Source: JAAFIW01 sp031414805
GTDB taxonomy: Bacteria > Pseudomonadota > Gammaproteobacteria > Burkholderiales > Burkholderiaceae_C
Length of the DNA stretch: 64,000 bases
Assembly: GCA_031414805.1 (NCBI GenBank)
Contig: JANOQJ010000015.1
Coordinates: forward strand, 124,001-188,000
Reading direction: 5' to 3'
Numbering within the stretch: the first letter of the stretch is position 1; each line of letters opens with the position of its first letter. Below are positions 30,689 to 38,483 of this stretch, in pieces. Under the pieces are notes generated by a model. The model was given only the letters and a program-made list of their open reading frames with translations, searched no databases and had not been told where the DNA came from. Both the position numbers and the translations under genes were made by a program.

Positions 30689-33292
30689 TCAGTCGCTCGC
30701 CAACCCCGATTTTTTCAATTGATACAACACATCCAGCGCCTCGCGCGGGCTCAGTGCATCGGGGTTGATAGAGGCCAGCAAGGATTCTAGGGGGCTGGTT
30801 TGACGCTGCGGCTCCTGCGGCGGCGCGGCAAACAGATCGACCTGCGCGCGCGCATCGATCTGCTGTTGTTCCAGGCTGGCCAGCACGTGGCGTGCGTGGT
30901 TCAAAACGCCTGTGGGCACACCGGCCAGTTTGGCCACTTGCACGCCGTAGCTTTTGCTGGCGGGGCCTGGTTCCAGGGTGTGCAAAAAAACGATATTTTT
31001 CTGTGATTCGGTGGCACTCACATGCAGGTTCACCGCCGCGTGGTACGTAGCGGGAAAGTCGGTCAGCTCGAAGTAGTGCGTGGCAAACAAGGTGAAAGCC
31101 TGGCATTTGTCGTGCAGGTGTGCGGCAATGCCGGCGGCCAGGGCCAGGCCGTCGAAGGTGCTGGTGCCGCGGCCGATTTCGTCCATCAGCACCAGGCTGG
31201 TGGGCGTGGCGCTGTGCAGAATTTGCGCGGCCTCGGTCATCTCCAGCATGAAGGTGGACTGCGCGTTGGCCAGGTCGTCCGCTGCGCCAATGCGGGTGTG
31301 AATCGCGTCAATCGGCCCCAGGCGGCAGGCCTGCGCGGGCACGTAGCTGCCCATGCTGGCCAGCAACACAATGAGGGCCACCTGGCGCATGTAGGTGGAC
31401 TTGCCGCCCATGTTGGGGCCGGTGATCACCTGCATGCGCTGGCGTGGGCCCAAGTGCGTGTGGTTGGCGATGAAGCCGCCTTTGCTCTGCTGCGCCAGCC
31501 GCGCTTCCACCACTGGGTGGCGGCCTTGGGTGATCTCGATGCCGGGCTCGCGCAGAAACACGGGCGCGCACCAGTTCAAAGTGAGCGAGCGCTCGGCCAG
31601 TGCGCACAGGGCATCGAGCGTGGCGACAGCGCGAGCCAGTTGCGTAAGTGCCGGAATGTGCGGCTGCAGTTGGTCGAGCAACTGCTCGTACAAAAACTTC
31701 TCGCGGGAAAGCGCCCGCTCTTGTGCGCTCAGGGCCTTGTCTTCAAAGGTTTTCAGCTCGGGCGTGATGAAGCGCTCGGCGTTTTTCAGGGTCTGGCGGC
31801 GACGGTAATCGGTGGGCACTTTGGCGGCCTGGCCTTGCGTGACCTCAATGTAGAAACCGTGCACCTTGTTGTATTGCACACGCAGGTTGGCAATGCCGGT
31901 GCGGGCTCGTTCTTTGGCCTCGAGGTCGAGCAGAAAGGCATCGCAATTGGTTTGAATGGCGCGCAGTTCGTCCAGCTCGGGGTCCAGGCCATCGGCGATG
32001 ACGCCGCCGTCACGCACCAGGGCGGCAGGGTCTTCGGCCAAGGCCGTTTGCAGCAGCGGCACCAAACCAGCTGGAGCCTGCAAATCGCGGCGAATTTGAG
32101 CCAAATAGGGCTCCAGCCCTTGTATATATTGTTCAAGCAGCTCACATTTTTGTAGCGTTAACCGTAAACCCACCAGCTCACGGGGCCGCACTTGGCGCAG
32201 TGCCACGCGGGCGGTGATGCGCTCCACGTCGCTGCTGCCTTTCAAATGGGCACGCAAGCTTTGTCCTGAGCCTTCGCGCAGCACGCCAATGGCTTGCAAG
32301 CGCTGCTGCGCCAGCGTGCGTTCGCGCGGCGGTGCCAGCAGCCAGCTGCGCAAGGCCCGGCTGCCCATGCTGGTCTGGCAGGTGTCCAGCAGGCTGAGCA
32401 GGGTGGGCCCGTCGTCGCCGCGCAGGGTTTGCACCAGCTCCAGGTTGCGCCGCGTGGTGGGTGGCAGGTCAATCAGCTCGCCGTGGCGCTGCACCCGCAC
32501 GCTGCGCACATGCGCCAGCGCCTGGCCCTGCGTGTGCTCGGCGTAGGCCAGCAGGGCTGACGCGGCGGCGTGGGCGTGGGGCAAGTCGTCGGCGCCAAAG
32601 GCCTGTAATGACGCGGTTTGCAATTGCTCGCACAGCTTGGCCGCGCCCAGCCGCGCATCAAACTGCCAGGCCGGGCGCAGGGTGAGTGACGGGGGTTGGG
32701 GTGTGCTCAAACGCAGGGCTTTGAGCTGCTGCTCGAAGGCCGGGGTTACATCGGCGCTGTACAGCAGCTCGCTGGGCACAATGCGCGCCAGCCAGGCGGC
32801 CAGTTCGTCGTGCGCGCACTGCGCTAGCTGAATCTCGGCCTGCGTGACGGCCAGCCAGGCCAGACCGAGCTGGTTACGCGGGGCCTGGTGGATGGCCAGC
32901 AGGGTGGACTCGGATTTATCGTGCAGCAACTCGGTGTCGGTGAGCGTGCCCGGCGTCACCACGCGCACCACTTTTCTTTCCACAGGCCCTTTGGAAGTGG
33001 CCACATCCCCCACCTGCTCACAAATCGCCACCGACTCCCCCAGCTTGATGAGCCGCGCCAAGTAAGTCTCTACCGAATGAAACGGCACCCCCGCCATCAC
33101 TACCGGCTGCCCCGCCGACTGGCCGCGCTGCGTCAGCGTGATGTCCAGCAGCCGCGCGGCCTTCTCGGCATCGGCAAAAAACAGCTCGTAAAAGTCACCC
33201 ATGCGGTACAGCAGCAGGGTGTCGGGGAAGTCGGCTTTCAGACGCAGGTACTGCTGCATCATGGGGGTGTGGGGTGGCAGCGCCTGGGTCAT
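30689..33292 (-). CDS. mutS: DNA mismatch repair protein MutS
   Basis: This 867-aa MutS has the mismatch-binding GDFYELFF motif near residue 42, a connector, lever/clamp domains, and a C-terminal ABC ATPase with Walker A GPNMGGKSTYMRQ, signature STFMLEMTEAAQIL and Walker B LVLMDEIGRGTST. It recognises mispairs and recruits MutL. ATG 33292 gives the canonical N-terminus (MTQALPPHTPMMQQYL); upstream in-frame codons come from a repeat. Residues about 380-395 (CELLEQYIQGLEPYL) are encoded by THR copy 10 in the lever domain. mutL is not nearby. Confidence 0.95.
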   Translation of the reverse strand: MTQALPPHTPMMQQYLRLKADFPDTLLLYRMGDFYELFFADAEKAARLLDITLTQRGQSAGQPVVMAGVPFHSVETYLARLIKLGESVAICEQVGDVATSKGPVERKVVRVVTPGTLTDTELLHDKSESTLLAIHQAPRNQLGLAWLAVTQAEIQLAQCAHDELAAWLARIVPSELLYSADVTPAFEQQLKALRLSTPQPPSLTLRPAWQFDARLGAAKLCEQLQTASLQAFGADDLPHAHAAASALLAYAEHTQGQALAHVRSVRVQRHGELIDLPPTTRRNLELVQTLRGDDGPTLLSLLDTCQTSMGSRALRSWLLAPPRERTLAQQRLQAIGVLREGSGQSLRAHLKGSSDVERITARVALRQVRPRELVGLRLTLQKCELLEQYIQGLEPYLAQIRRDLQAPAGLVPLLQTALAEDPAALVRDGGVIADGLDPELDELRAIQTNCDAFLLDLEAKERARTGIANLRVQYNKVHGFYIEVTQGQAAKVPTDYRRRQTLKNAERFITPELKTFEDKALSAQERALSREKFLYEQLLDQLQPHIPALTQLARAVATLDALCALAERSLTLNWCAPVFLREPGIEITQGRHPVVEARLAQQSKGGFIANHTHLGPRQRMQVITGPNMGGKSTYMRQVALIVLLASMGSYVPAQACRLGPIDAIHTRIGAADDLANAQSTFMLEMTEAAQILHSATPTSLVLMDEIGRGTSTFDGLALAAGIAAHLHDKCQAFTLFATHYFELTDFPATYHAAVNLHVSATESQKNIVFLHTLEPGPASKSYGVQVAKLAGVPTGVLNHARHVLASLEQQQIDARAQVDLFAAPPQEPQRQTSPLESLLASINPDALSPREALDVLYQLKKSGLASD
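32105..32152 (-). repeat. THR element copy 10, inside mutS
   Basis: In-frame copy read as KCELLEQYIQGLEPY. The core has one change (TTGAACAA), and the third arm GGGCTGGAGCCC is a perfect GGGCT/AGCCC stem. Confidence 0.85.
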
Positions 33293-33825
33293 TGGGGTAA
33301 GTCTAGTGTGGTGTTGCGCCCTGTCTGGCACGCGTAGATGTCGGGGTCGCCCGACAGCGCCTGCCTTTTCTTTGCGTCGCCAAAGAAAAGTCACGCAAAA
33401 GAAAGGCGACCCGCAGTCTGGGCCCCCTCGCTTCGCTGCGGGTACCTTGCGGTGCTCAAACCCAGTGGGGTACGTGCAAACTCGCCTGCGGCTCAAACAC
33501 GGGCCCTGATCCACTGGCGATCCACTGGCTTTTGCGCTCCTCAGCCCAGCCGGGACGGGGTTTCTGTTTGTCTCGATACCGCGCACACCGAGGTGGAGAT
33601 GTCAAACTTCATCGGGCTGGATCAATCGTGTTCGTTTCCGGTCGGACCTCAAAACGCCCGATGCCGCTCACCCCGCTTTAGAAACCTGACAAGCGGCAAA
33701 GCACTCCGCTGGGGTATTCCCGACGTCATCACGGCGAAGCTAAAACCGCGTACTGTGCAGTAGAGCCGATGCATAGTGCGTCGCGTTTTAACCTGATCAG
33801 TTCAGATCAATCCCAAGGAGTTTTT
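33293..33825. other. 533-bp gene-free region with a long shared repeat
   Basis: Upstream of mutS. It contains a repeat of roughly 250 bp (see 33345-33600). The final 100 bp before the fasciclin gene should hold its promoter, but no strong -35/-10 pair is obvious. No RNA gene was recognised. Confidence 0.6.
33345..33600 (+). repeat. Long intergenic repeat with TTTCTTTGCGTCGCCAAAGA motif
   Basis: It contains TTTCTTTGCG-TCGCC-AAAGAAA, then ACGCAAAAGAAAGGCGACCC and GGTACCTTGCGGTGC. Read in frame, it gives the spurious protein tails RKVTQKKGDPQ and KKSHAKERRPAV, which I recall recurring in annotations of Comamonadaceae and Xanthomonadaceae. Boundaries are approximate. Only one copy is in this window. 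Confidence 0.5.
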
Positions 33826-34242
33826 ATGCACGACATCGTTGATACCGCAGTTGCTGCGGGTTCTTTCAAAACCCTGGCCGCAGCCGTCACAGCCGCTGGC
33901 CTGGTTCCCACCCTCAAAGGTGCAGGCCCTTTCACCGTGTTTGCCCCGACAGACGAAGCCTTTGCCAAGTTGCCAGCCGGCACGGTGGAGGCCTTGTTGG
34001 CCGACCTGCCCAAGCTGACCGCCATCCTGACCTACCACGTGGTTGCCGGCAAAGTGATGGCTGCCGACGTGATGACGATGGACGGCAAAGAAGCCGCCAC
34101 CGTCAACGGCGCGAGCATTTTGATCAGCACCACCGGCGGTGTGAAGCTGAACGGTGCATCCACCGTGGTCAAGACCGACATCGAGTGCACCAACGGCGTG
34201 ATTCACGTCATTGACACGGTGATCATGCCGCCAGCAGCGTAA
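33826..34242 (+). CDS. Fasciclin (FAS1) domain protein
   Basis: A 138-aa single FAS1 domain: FKTLAAAVTAAGLVPTLKGAGPFTVFAPTDEAFAKLP, LTYHVVAGKVMAADV, and the C-terminal TNGVIHVIDTVIMP. There is no signal peptide from ATG 33826, although homologues are often secreted. The ribosome-binding site CAAGGAG lies at 33814-33820. FAS1 domains mediate adhesion or surface interaction; here the role is unknown. A terminator follows. Confidence 0.88.
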   Translation: MHDIVDTAVAAGSFKTLAAAVTAAGLVPTLKGAGPFTVFAPTDEAFAKLPAGTVEALLADLPKLTAILTYHVVAGKVMAADVMTMDGKEAATVNGASILISTTGGVKLNGASTVVKTDIECTNGVIHVIDTVIMPPAA

Positions 34243-34277
34243 ATTTTTGTGTGTTCCGGCTCCTGCGCCGGCTTGTA

Positions 34278-34310
34278 AAAAGCCTGACGGTTTCACCGTC
34301 AGGCTTTTTT
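34278..34310. terminator. Intrinsic terminator (fasciclin gene / suhB)
   Basis: Ten-bp stem GCCTGACGGT-TTC-ACCGTCAGGC (34282-34304) flanked by A4 and T6. It lies between the convergent fasciclin and suhB genes. Confidence 0.92.
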
Positions 34311-34316
34311 ATGCGT

Positions 34317-35258
34317 TCAAAAAGGCGGTGCGTCCGTATCTGCTCGCGCCGGCTCAGCGGCAGGCTCCGCAGGCTTACCCTGTGGCGCAGGTGCAGCCCC
34401 ACGCTTGCCCGTCAAGGTCTGCCGCACCACCGCCTTTTCTCCCGCTGTCGCAAACTTGCTGTATTTACCCAAAATCCCGACCAGCTGTGCATAAATTTTG
34501 GGTGTGCCTGCCAGGCACTCGCCCTGATCCAAAAAGTCTGACTCGCCGGACAAATTACCCACCAGCCCGCCCGCTTCCTGCACCAGCAGCGAACCTGCGG
34601 CCACATCCCAGGAGGAAAGGCCGGTTTCAAAGAAGCCTTCGGTGTACCCGGCGGCCACATAGGCCAGGTCGAGCGCAGCAGCGCCGGGGCGGCGCAGGCC
34701 TGCGGTGCGGGGCATGATGTCGGCCATCATGGCCAGGTAGGTCTGCATGTTGTCGCCGGGGCGAAAGGGAAAGCCGGTGGAGATCAGGCTGTCTTGCAGG
34801 CGAATGCGCTTGCTCACCCGCAGGCGGCGGTCGTTCACGTAAGCGCCGCGGCCTTTGGTAGCAGTGAACAGGTCGTTGCGGCTCGGGTCAAACACCACCG
34901 CTTGCTCAATCTTGCCGCGCACGGCCAGCGCAATGCTCACGCAGTACACCGGAAAGCCGTGGATGAAGTTGGTGGTGCCGTCCAGTGGGTCAATGATCCA
35001 GACGTTTTCTGCATCGGGCTTGCCATGCGTGGTGCCCGACTCTTCGGCCAGGATGCCGTGGTCGGGGTAGGCGGTCAACAACGTTTCAATGATGACCGCC
35101 TCGCTGGCCTGATCGACTTCCGTCACGTAGTCGTTGACCTGTTTCTGCGAGATGCGCAGCGACTCCACATCGAGCGCGGCGCGGTTGATGATGGCACCGG
35201 CCGCGCGGGCTGCGCGGGCGGCAATGTTGAGCATGGGGTGCAGATTGGGTGACGACAT
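34317..35258 (-). CDS. suhB: Inositol-1-monophosphatase / SuhB
   Basis: This 313-aa protein has the Li-sensitive phosphatase motifs GILAEESG (metal Glu), WIIDPLDGTTNFIHGFP, and SSWDVAAGSLLVQEAGG. It is longer than E. coli SuhB (about 267 aa) because of an Ala/Pro-rich tail of some 50 residues. It hydrolyses inositol monophosphate; bacterial SuhB also acts in rRNA antitermination. ATG 35258 is the only clear start. In related genomes I recall it divergent from trmJ, here 5 kb away. Confidence 0.93.
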   Translation of the reverse strand: MSSPNLHPMLNIAARAARAAGAIINRAALDVESLRISQKQVNDYVTEVDQASEAVIIETLLTAYPDHGILAEESGTTHGKPDAENVWIIDPLDGTTNFIHGFPVYCVSIALAVRGKIEQAVVFDPSRNDLFTATKGRGAYVNDRRLRVSKRIRLQDSLISTGFPFRPGDNMQTYLAMMADIMPRTAGLRRPGAAALDLAYVAAGYTEGFFETGLSSWDVAAGSLLVQEAGGLVGNLSGESDFLDQGECLAGTPKIYAQLVGILGKYSKFATAGEKAVVRQTLTGKRGAAPAPQGKPAEPAAEPARADTDAPPF

Positions 35259-35365
35259 AGGTTTTGGAAAGAACGCTGGCAGGGAGAGCGGCGCGATGGC
35301 TGCCCGGAAGCGGTGGATTTTCCCACGTGCGTTCCTCAGATATTTGTCAAATGAGTCGCTTCAAA

Positions 35366-35410
35366 AAGAATAGCTGCTTGAGCATATTCCACAAGGGCTA
35401 GTGGCCAATT
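35366..35410 (+). repeat. THR element copy 11
   Basis: Copy upstream of suhB. One base of the core is lost (TTGAGCATATTCC), and GGGCTAGTGGCC is intact. Confidence 0.8.
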
Positions 35411-35529
35411 CGACACATTTTTGTGCATTGATGCAGCCGCCGGGCGCACGCAACTGATCTTGGGGCAAAGCAGGGCATTAGAATTAAGGTGCTATTTTGC
35501 GTAAATTTTCGTTACAAATCAGGCGTGTG

Positions 35530-38067
35530 ATGCATCTGTCTTTTCTCCACAAGTTGTGGATCGCTCTGTGCCTGTTGCTGGGTTTGTCCGGTTTTGTTGC
35601 TGCCCAACCCGTGTCGTGCGGCACGCCGGGGCTGGACGGCTCTGTCTACGCCAACCCCTCTTACTTTCCTGGCGCGGCCACGGCCAATGTGGGCCAGCCC
35701 GTGGTGCAGGTGGGCACCATCCGCACAGGCACCGGCGCAGGCACCAGCGTGCTGGCACCGGGCGATCTGGTGATGGTGATCCAGATGCAGGACGCCTTCA
35801 TCAACAACGGCAACAGCGTGGCCTATGGCGACGGCACCACCGGGCGCGGCTGGACAGCGCTGAACAACGCGGGGCGCTACGAATTTCGGCGTGTGGTCAG
35901 CGTGGCGGGCACCAACGTCACGCTGGATCAAAACCTGTCATTTACCTACACCCGCGCCAACCCGTCGGCTGGCACCGGTGCCAGCGAAAACGGCAACCGC
36001 CGCTTTCAGGTGATTCGCGTACCGCAATACGCCAGCGTCACCCTGCCCGGCGGCACCCTGTCGCCACCGGCGTGGAATGGCGAGACCGGCGGCGTGTGGC
36101 CGATTGACGTGTCGGGCAACCTGAACATGAACGGCGCCACGGTGGATGCGTCAAGCCGTGGGTTTCGCGGCGGTGCCAGCTTTCCAAATAATCAGACCAA
36201 CGGCAGAACCGACTATGCGAATACCGTAACGGTTGTCACCACCTTGCCCGCAGGAACCTGCGCCGCAGGCACTGGCGGTGTTGCGGCCAACGTGGGCGCT
36301 TTCAAGGGCGAAGGCATTGCAGGCACGCCGCGCTTCATTCGAAGGCAGTCGGGTGGCACCAATTATGAAATTGCCTATGCCTACCTAGACCTGCTCACCT
36401 CCGGCTACCCCGCAGGCCGAGATTTGGCGCGTGGCGCGGCCGGTAATGCAGGTGGTGGCGGCACCCAGCACAACACGGGCGGTGGCGGTGGGTCGAACGC
36501 AGGCCTGGGCGGGCTGGGTGGCAACTCATTTGCTTATTACAACGCGGGCGGCACCTGCGTATCGTTCACCGGCGGCAACCCCAACCCGTTTCTGGCTTGT
36601 AACGGCGATGGCGCGCGGGCTGTGGGAGGTCTGGGCGGTGGCACGCAAACCGCCGCGATTGACAACCTGCTGATGGGCGGCGGCGGTGGTGGCGGCGACA
36701 ACAACAACGCCTGCGACAACCCCACCATACCCCAGGGCGCGGGCGGCAATGGCGGCGGCATCATCTTCATCAAAGCGGGCACGGTTAGCGGTGGCGGCAG
36801 CTTGCTGGCCAATGGCCAAAACGCGCTGCCCGGTGGGCGCGATGCGGCGGGTGGCGGCGGGGCGGGCGGCACCATCGTGGTTTTGACGGGCACCAACGCC
36901 CCCGGTTTTGCACTCGTGCAGGCCAACGGTGGCCAGGGCGGCAACACCGGCTGGACCGGCACGGGCGGCACGGTGGGTACCACCCTGTTGGTTGACGGTG
37001 AAACCCAGGGCCCTGGTGGCGGTGGCGGTGGTGGCGCAGTGGTGCGGTCCAGCAACGTCACGCTGCCCAGTCAGTTCAATGGCGGCTTGTCAGGTGCAAA
37101 TTTCCCGGACGCCAATACCGCCATCACCAACCGCTATGGATCGGGCTCTGGCGGGGGCATATCGGCCACAGCGCCTTTCGTGCCAACCACCACGTCCCTG
37201 GGTGGCAACTGCCTGCCGCAGCTGCAAACCACCAAGCGAACCACCACGCCGGTGGTGACCTTTCCGCAAACCAACACCGCTGTGTACATCATCACCATCA
37301 CCAATTCAGGCGGTGGCGGCGGCGCAGCAGCGGGTGTGACCGTGCAAGACACGTTGCAGGCACCGTTTGCCTACACGCCCACGCTGGCACCCATCAACGC
37401 CATCGCCGTGAGCTACGTGGGCAATGCTTCCGGCCCGGGCACGCCGGTAATTGGCACTGGCACCCAGACCTTCACCATCGGCACACCCGGCAGCAACCTG
37501 CTTTCCAACACGTTTCTGCTACCCAACAACGCCACCATCAGCTTCACCGTGACGGTCACCATCAACGGCGCGGGCACCTCACCCACGCTGGGCACGGTCT
37601 ACCAGAACAGCGTGACCGTGAACTACCTGGATCCGCTGCGCACCACGTCCACTACGCAAGTCTCGCCGGGCGGCACGTACACCCCGGGTGGCGCGGTGCC
37701 AGGCAGCAACTACACGTCAACCTCCAGCATCAATGAAGACGTGCGCGTGGTGGGCAACACCAGCATCAGCGTGACCAAAGACAACGGCACCACCACCCTG
37801 GCAGCAGGCCAGACCACCAGCTACACGATCACCGTGGCCAACCTGGGGCCCAACAACGCGCCGGGGGTGCTGGTGACGGACCCGTTCAGCTCCGGCTTGA
37901 GTTGCACCACGGTGACCTGTGCGGTCACAGCGGGCATAGCCAGCTGCCCGGCCCTGAGCGTATCAACCCTGCAAACGCCAGGTCTGGTTATCACGCCTAA
38001 CTTCAATGCGGGGTCTACCTTGAGCTTTGTGTTGACGTGCAACGTGACAGCGACGGGTCAGCCTTAG
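35530..38067 (+). CDS. Secreted Gly-rich surface protein with DUF11 repeat (paralogue 1)
   Basis: 845 aa from ATG 35530, chosen because it starts a clean signal peptide (MHLSFLHKLWIALCLLLG...VAA-Q) with AGG before it; TTG 35497 is possible. Residues 30-270 form a beta domain with GDLVMVIQMQDA and NRRFQVIRVPQYASV. A 250-residue Gly-rich region (runs such as GGGGGGGDNNN) follows, then DUF11-type repeats (SVTKDNGTTTLAAGQTTSYTITVANLGP). It ends VLTCNVTATGQP without a visible PEP- or IPTL-type sorting tail. Clearly paralogous to the 40982 gene. Probably an extracellular or filament-like protein. THR copy 12 forms its terminator. Confidence 0.75.
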   Translation: MHLSFLHKLWIALCLLLGLSGFVAAQPVSCGTPGLDGSVYANPSYFPGAATANVGQPVVQVGTIRTGTGAGTSVLAPGDLVMVIQMQDAFINNGNSVAYGDGTTGRGWTALNNAGRYEFRRVVSVAGTNVTLDQNLSFTYTRANPSAGTGASENGNRRFQVIRVPQYASVTLPGGTLSPPAWNGETGGVWPIDVSGNLNMNGATVDASSRGFRGGASFPNNQTNGRTDYANTVTVVTTLPAGTCAAGTGGVAANVGAFKGEGIAGTPRFIRRQSGGTNYEIAYAYLDLLTSGYPAGRDLARGAAGNAGGGGTQHNTGGGGGSNAGLGGLGGNSFAYYNAGGTCVSFTGGNPNPFLACNGDGARAVGGLGGGTQTAAIDNLLMGGGGGGGDNNNACDNPTIPQGAGGNGGGIIFIKAGTVSGGGSLLANGQNALPGGRDAAGGGGAGGTIVVLTGTNAPGFALVQANGGQGGNTGWTGTGGTVGTTLLVDGETQGPGGGGGGGAVVRSSNVTLPSQFNGGLSGANFPDANTAITNRYGSGSGGGISATAPFVPTTTSLGGNCLPQLQTTKRTTTPVVTFPQTNTAVYIITITNSGGGGGAAAGVTVQDTLQAPFAYTPTLAPINAIAVSYVGNASGPGTPVIGTGTQTFTIGTPGSNLLSNTFLLPNNATISFTVTVTINGAGTSPTLGTVYQNSVTVNYLDPLRTTSTTQVSPGGTYTPGGAVPGSNYTSTSSINEDVRVVGNTSISVTKDNGTTTLAAGQTTSYTITVANLGPNNAPGVLVTDPFSSGLSCTTVTCAVTAGIASCPALSVSTLQTPGLVITPNFNAGSTLSFVLTCNVTATGQP

Positions 38068-38087
38068 AACGCTACTAATTGAATAGC

Positions 38088-38127
38088 TGCTTGAGCAGTA
38101 TCCATAAGGGCTAGAAGCCCTTTTTCC
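38088..38127 (+). terminator. THR element copy 12, acting as a terminator
   Basis: The third arm has become a perfect hairpin AAGGGCT-AGA-AGCCCTT (38106-38122) followed by T-rich sequence. It lies 20 bp after the paralogue 1 stop. Confidence 0.7.
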
Positions 38128-38137
38128 TTAAAATTCG

Positions 38138-38305
38138 TAACTACTCAGGTCGCCACGCGTGTCTTGCTCCTTCCCGCCTTTGGGGGAAGGTTGGGATGGG
38201 GGCTTGCGGTGTCAACACGCGGGCAGACCGTTGTAGCGCTCATGCCCCCATCCCTGCCTTCCCCAGCGGGGGAAGGGGTTGTTGCACCCATCTGAGTAAT
38301 GACGA
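38138..38305. repeat. 165-bp TIR element, tandem copy A
   Basis: Starts TAACTACTCAGGTCGCCACG and ends with the inverted CATCTGAGTAATGAC. The inside has GGGGGAAGG..CCTTCCCC arms and the GGGATGGGGGC..GCCCCCATCCC pair. Confidence 0.75.
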
Positions 38306-38310
38306 AATTT

Positions 38311-38475
38311 AGCAACTACTCAGGTCGCCACGCGTGTCTTGCTCCCTCGCCCCTTTGGGGAGAGGGCTGGGGTGAGGGGCTGCGCGATACAGAGAAAGTA
38401 CAACGCCAGCGCCCTCACCCCTACCCTCTCCCGCAAGCGGGAGAGGGAGTGTCTGTATCCACCTGAGTGGTTACG
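38311..38475. repeat. 165-bp TIR element, tandem copy B
   Basis: The first 31 bp repeat copy A (CAACTACTCAGGTCGCCACG...CTTGCTCC). The end CACCTGAGTGGTTACG is inverted. The filling is a CCCTCACCCC-type hairpin with CTCCCGC-AA-GCGGGAG. Confidence 0.75.
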
Positions 38476-38483
38476 AAAGTCGC

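Larger units (their letters stand above)
38068..38483. other. 416-bp gene-free region of repeats
   Basis: It holds THR copy 12 and two tandem copies of a 165-bp TIR element with GC-rich hairpins. It carries no gene or promoter that I can see, between convergent genes. Confidence 0.7.

Noticed and set aside
33313..33763. Frames upstream of mutS that look like small proteins
   Set aside because: They are translations of a long intergenic repeat; no ribosome-binding site or conserved domain.
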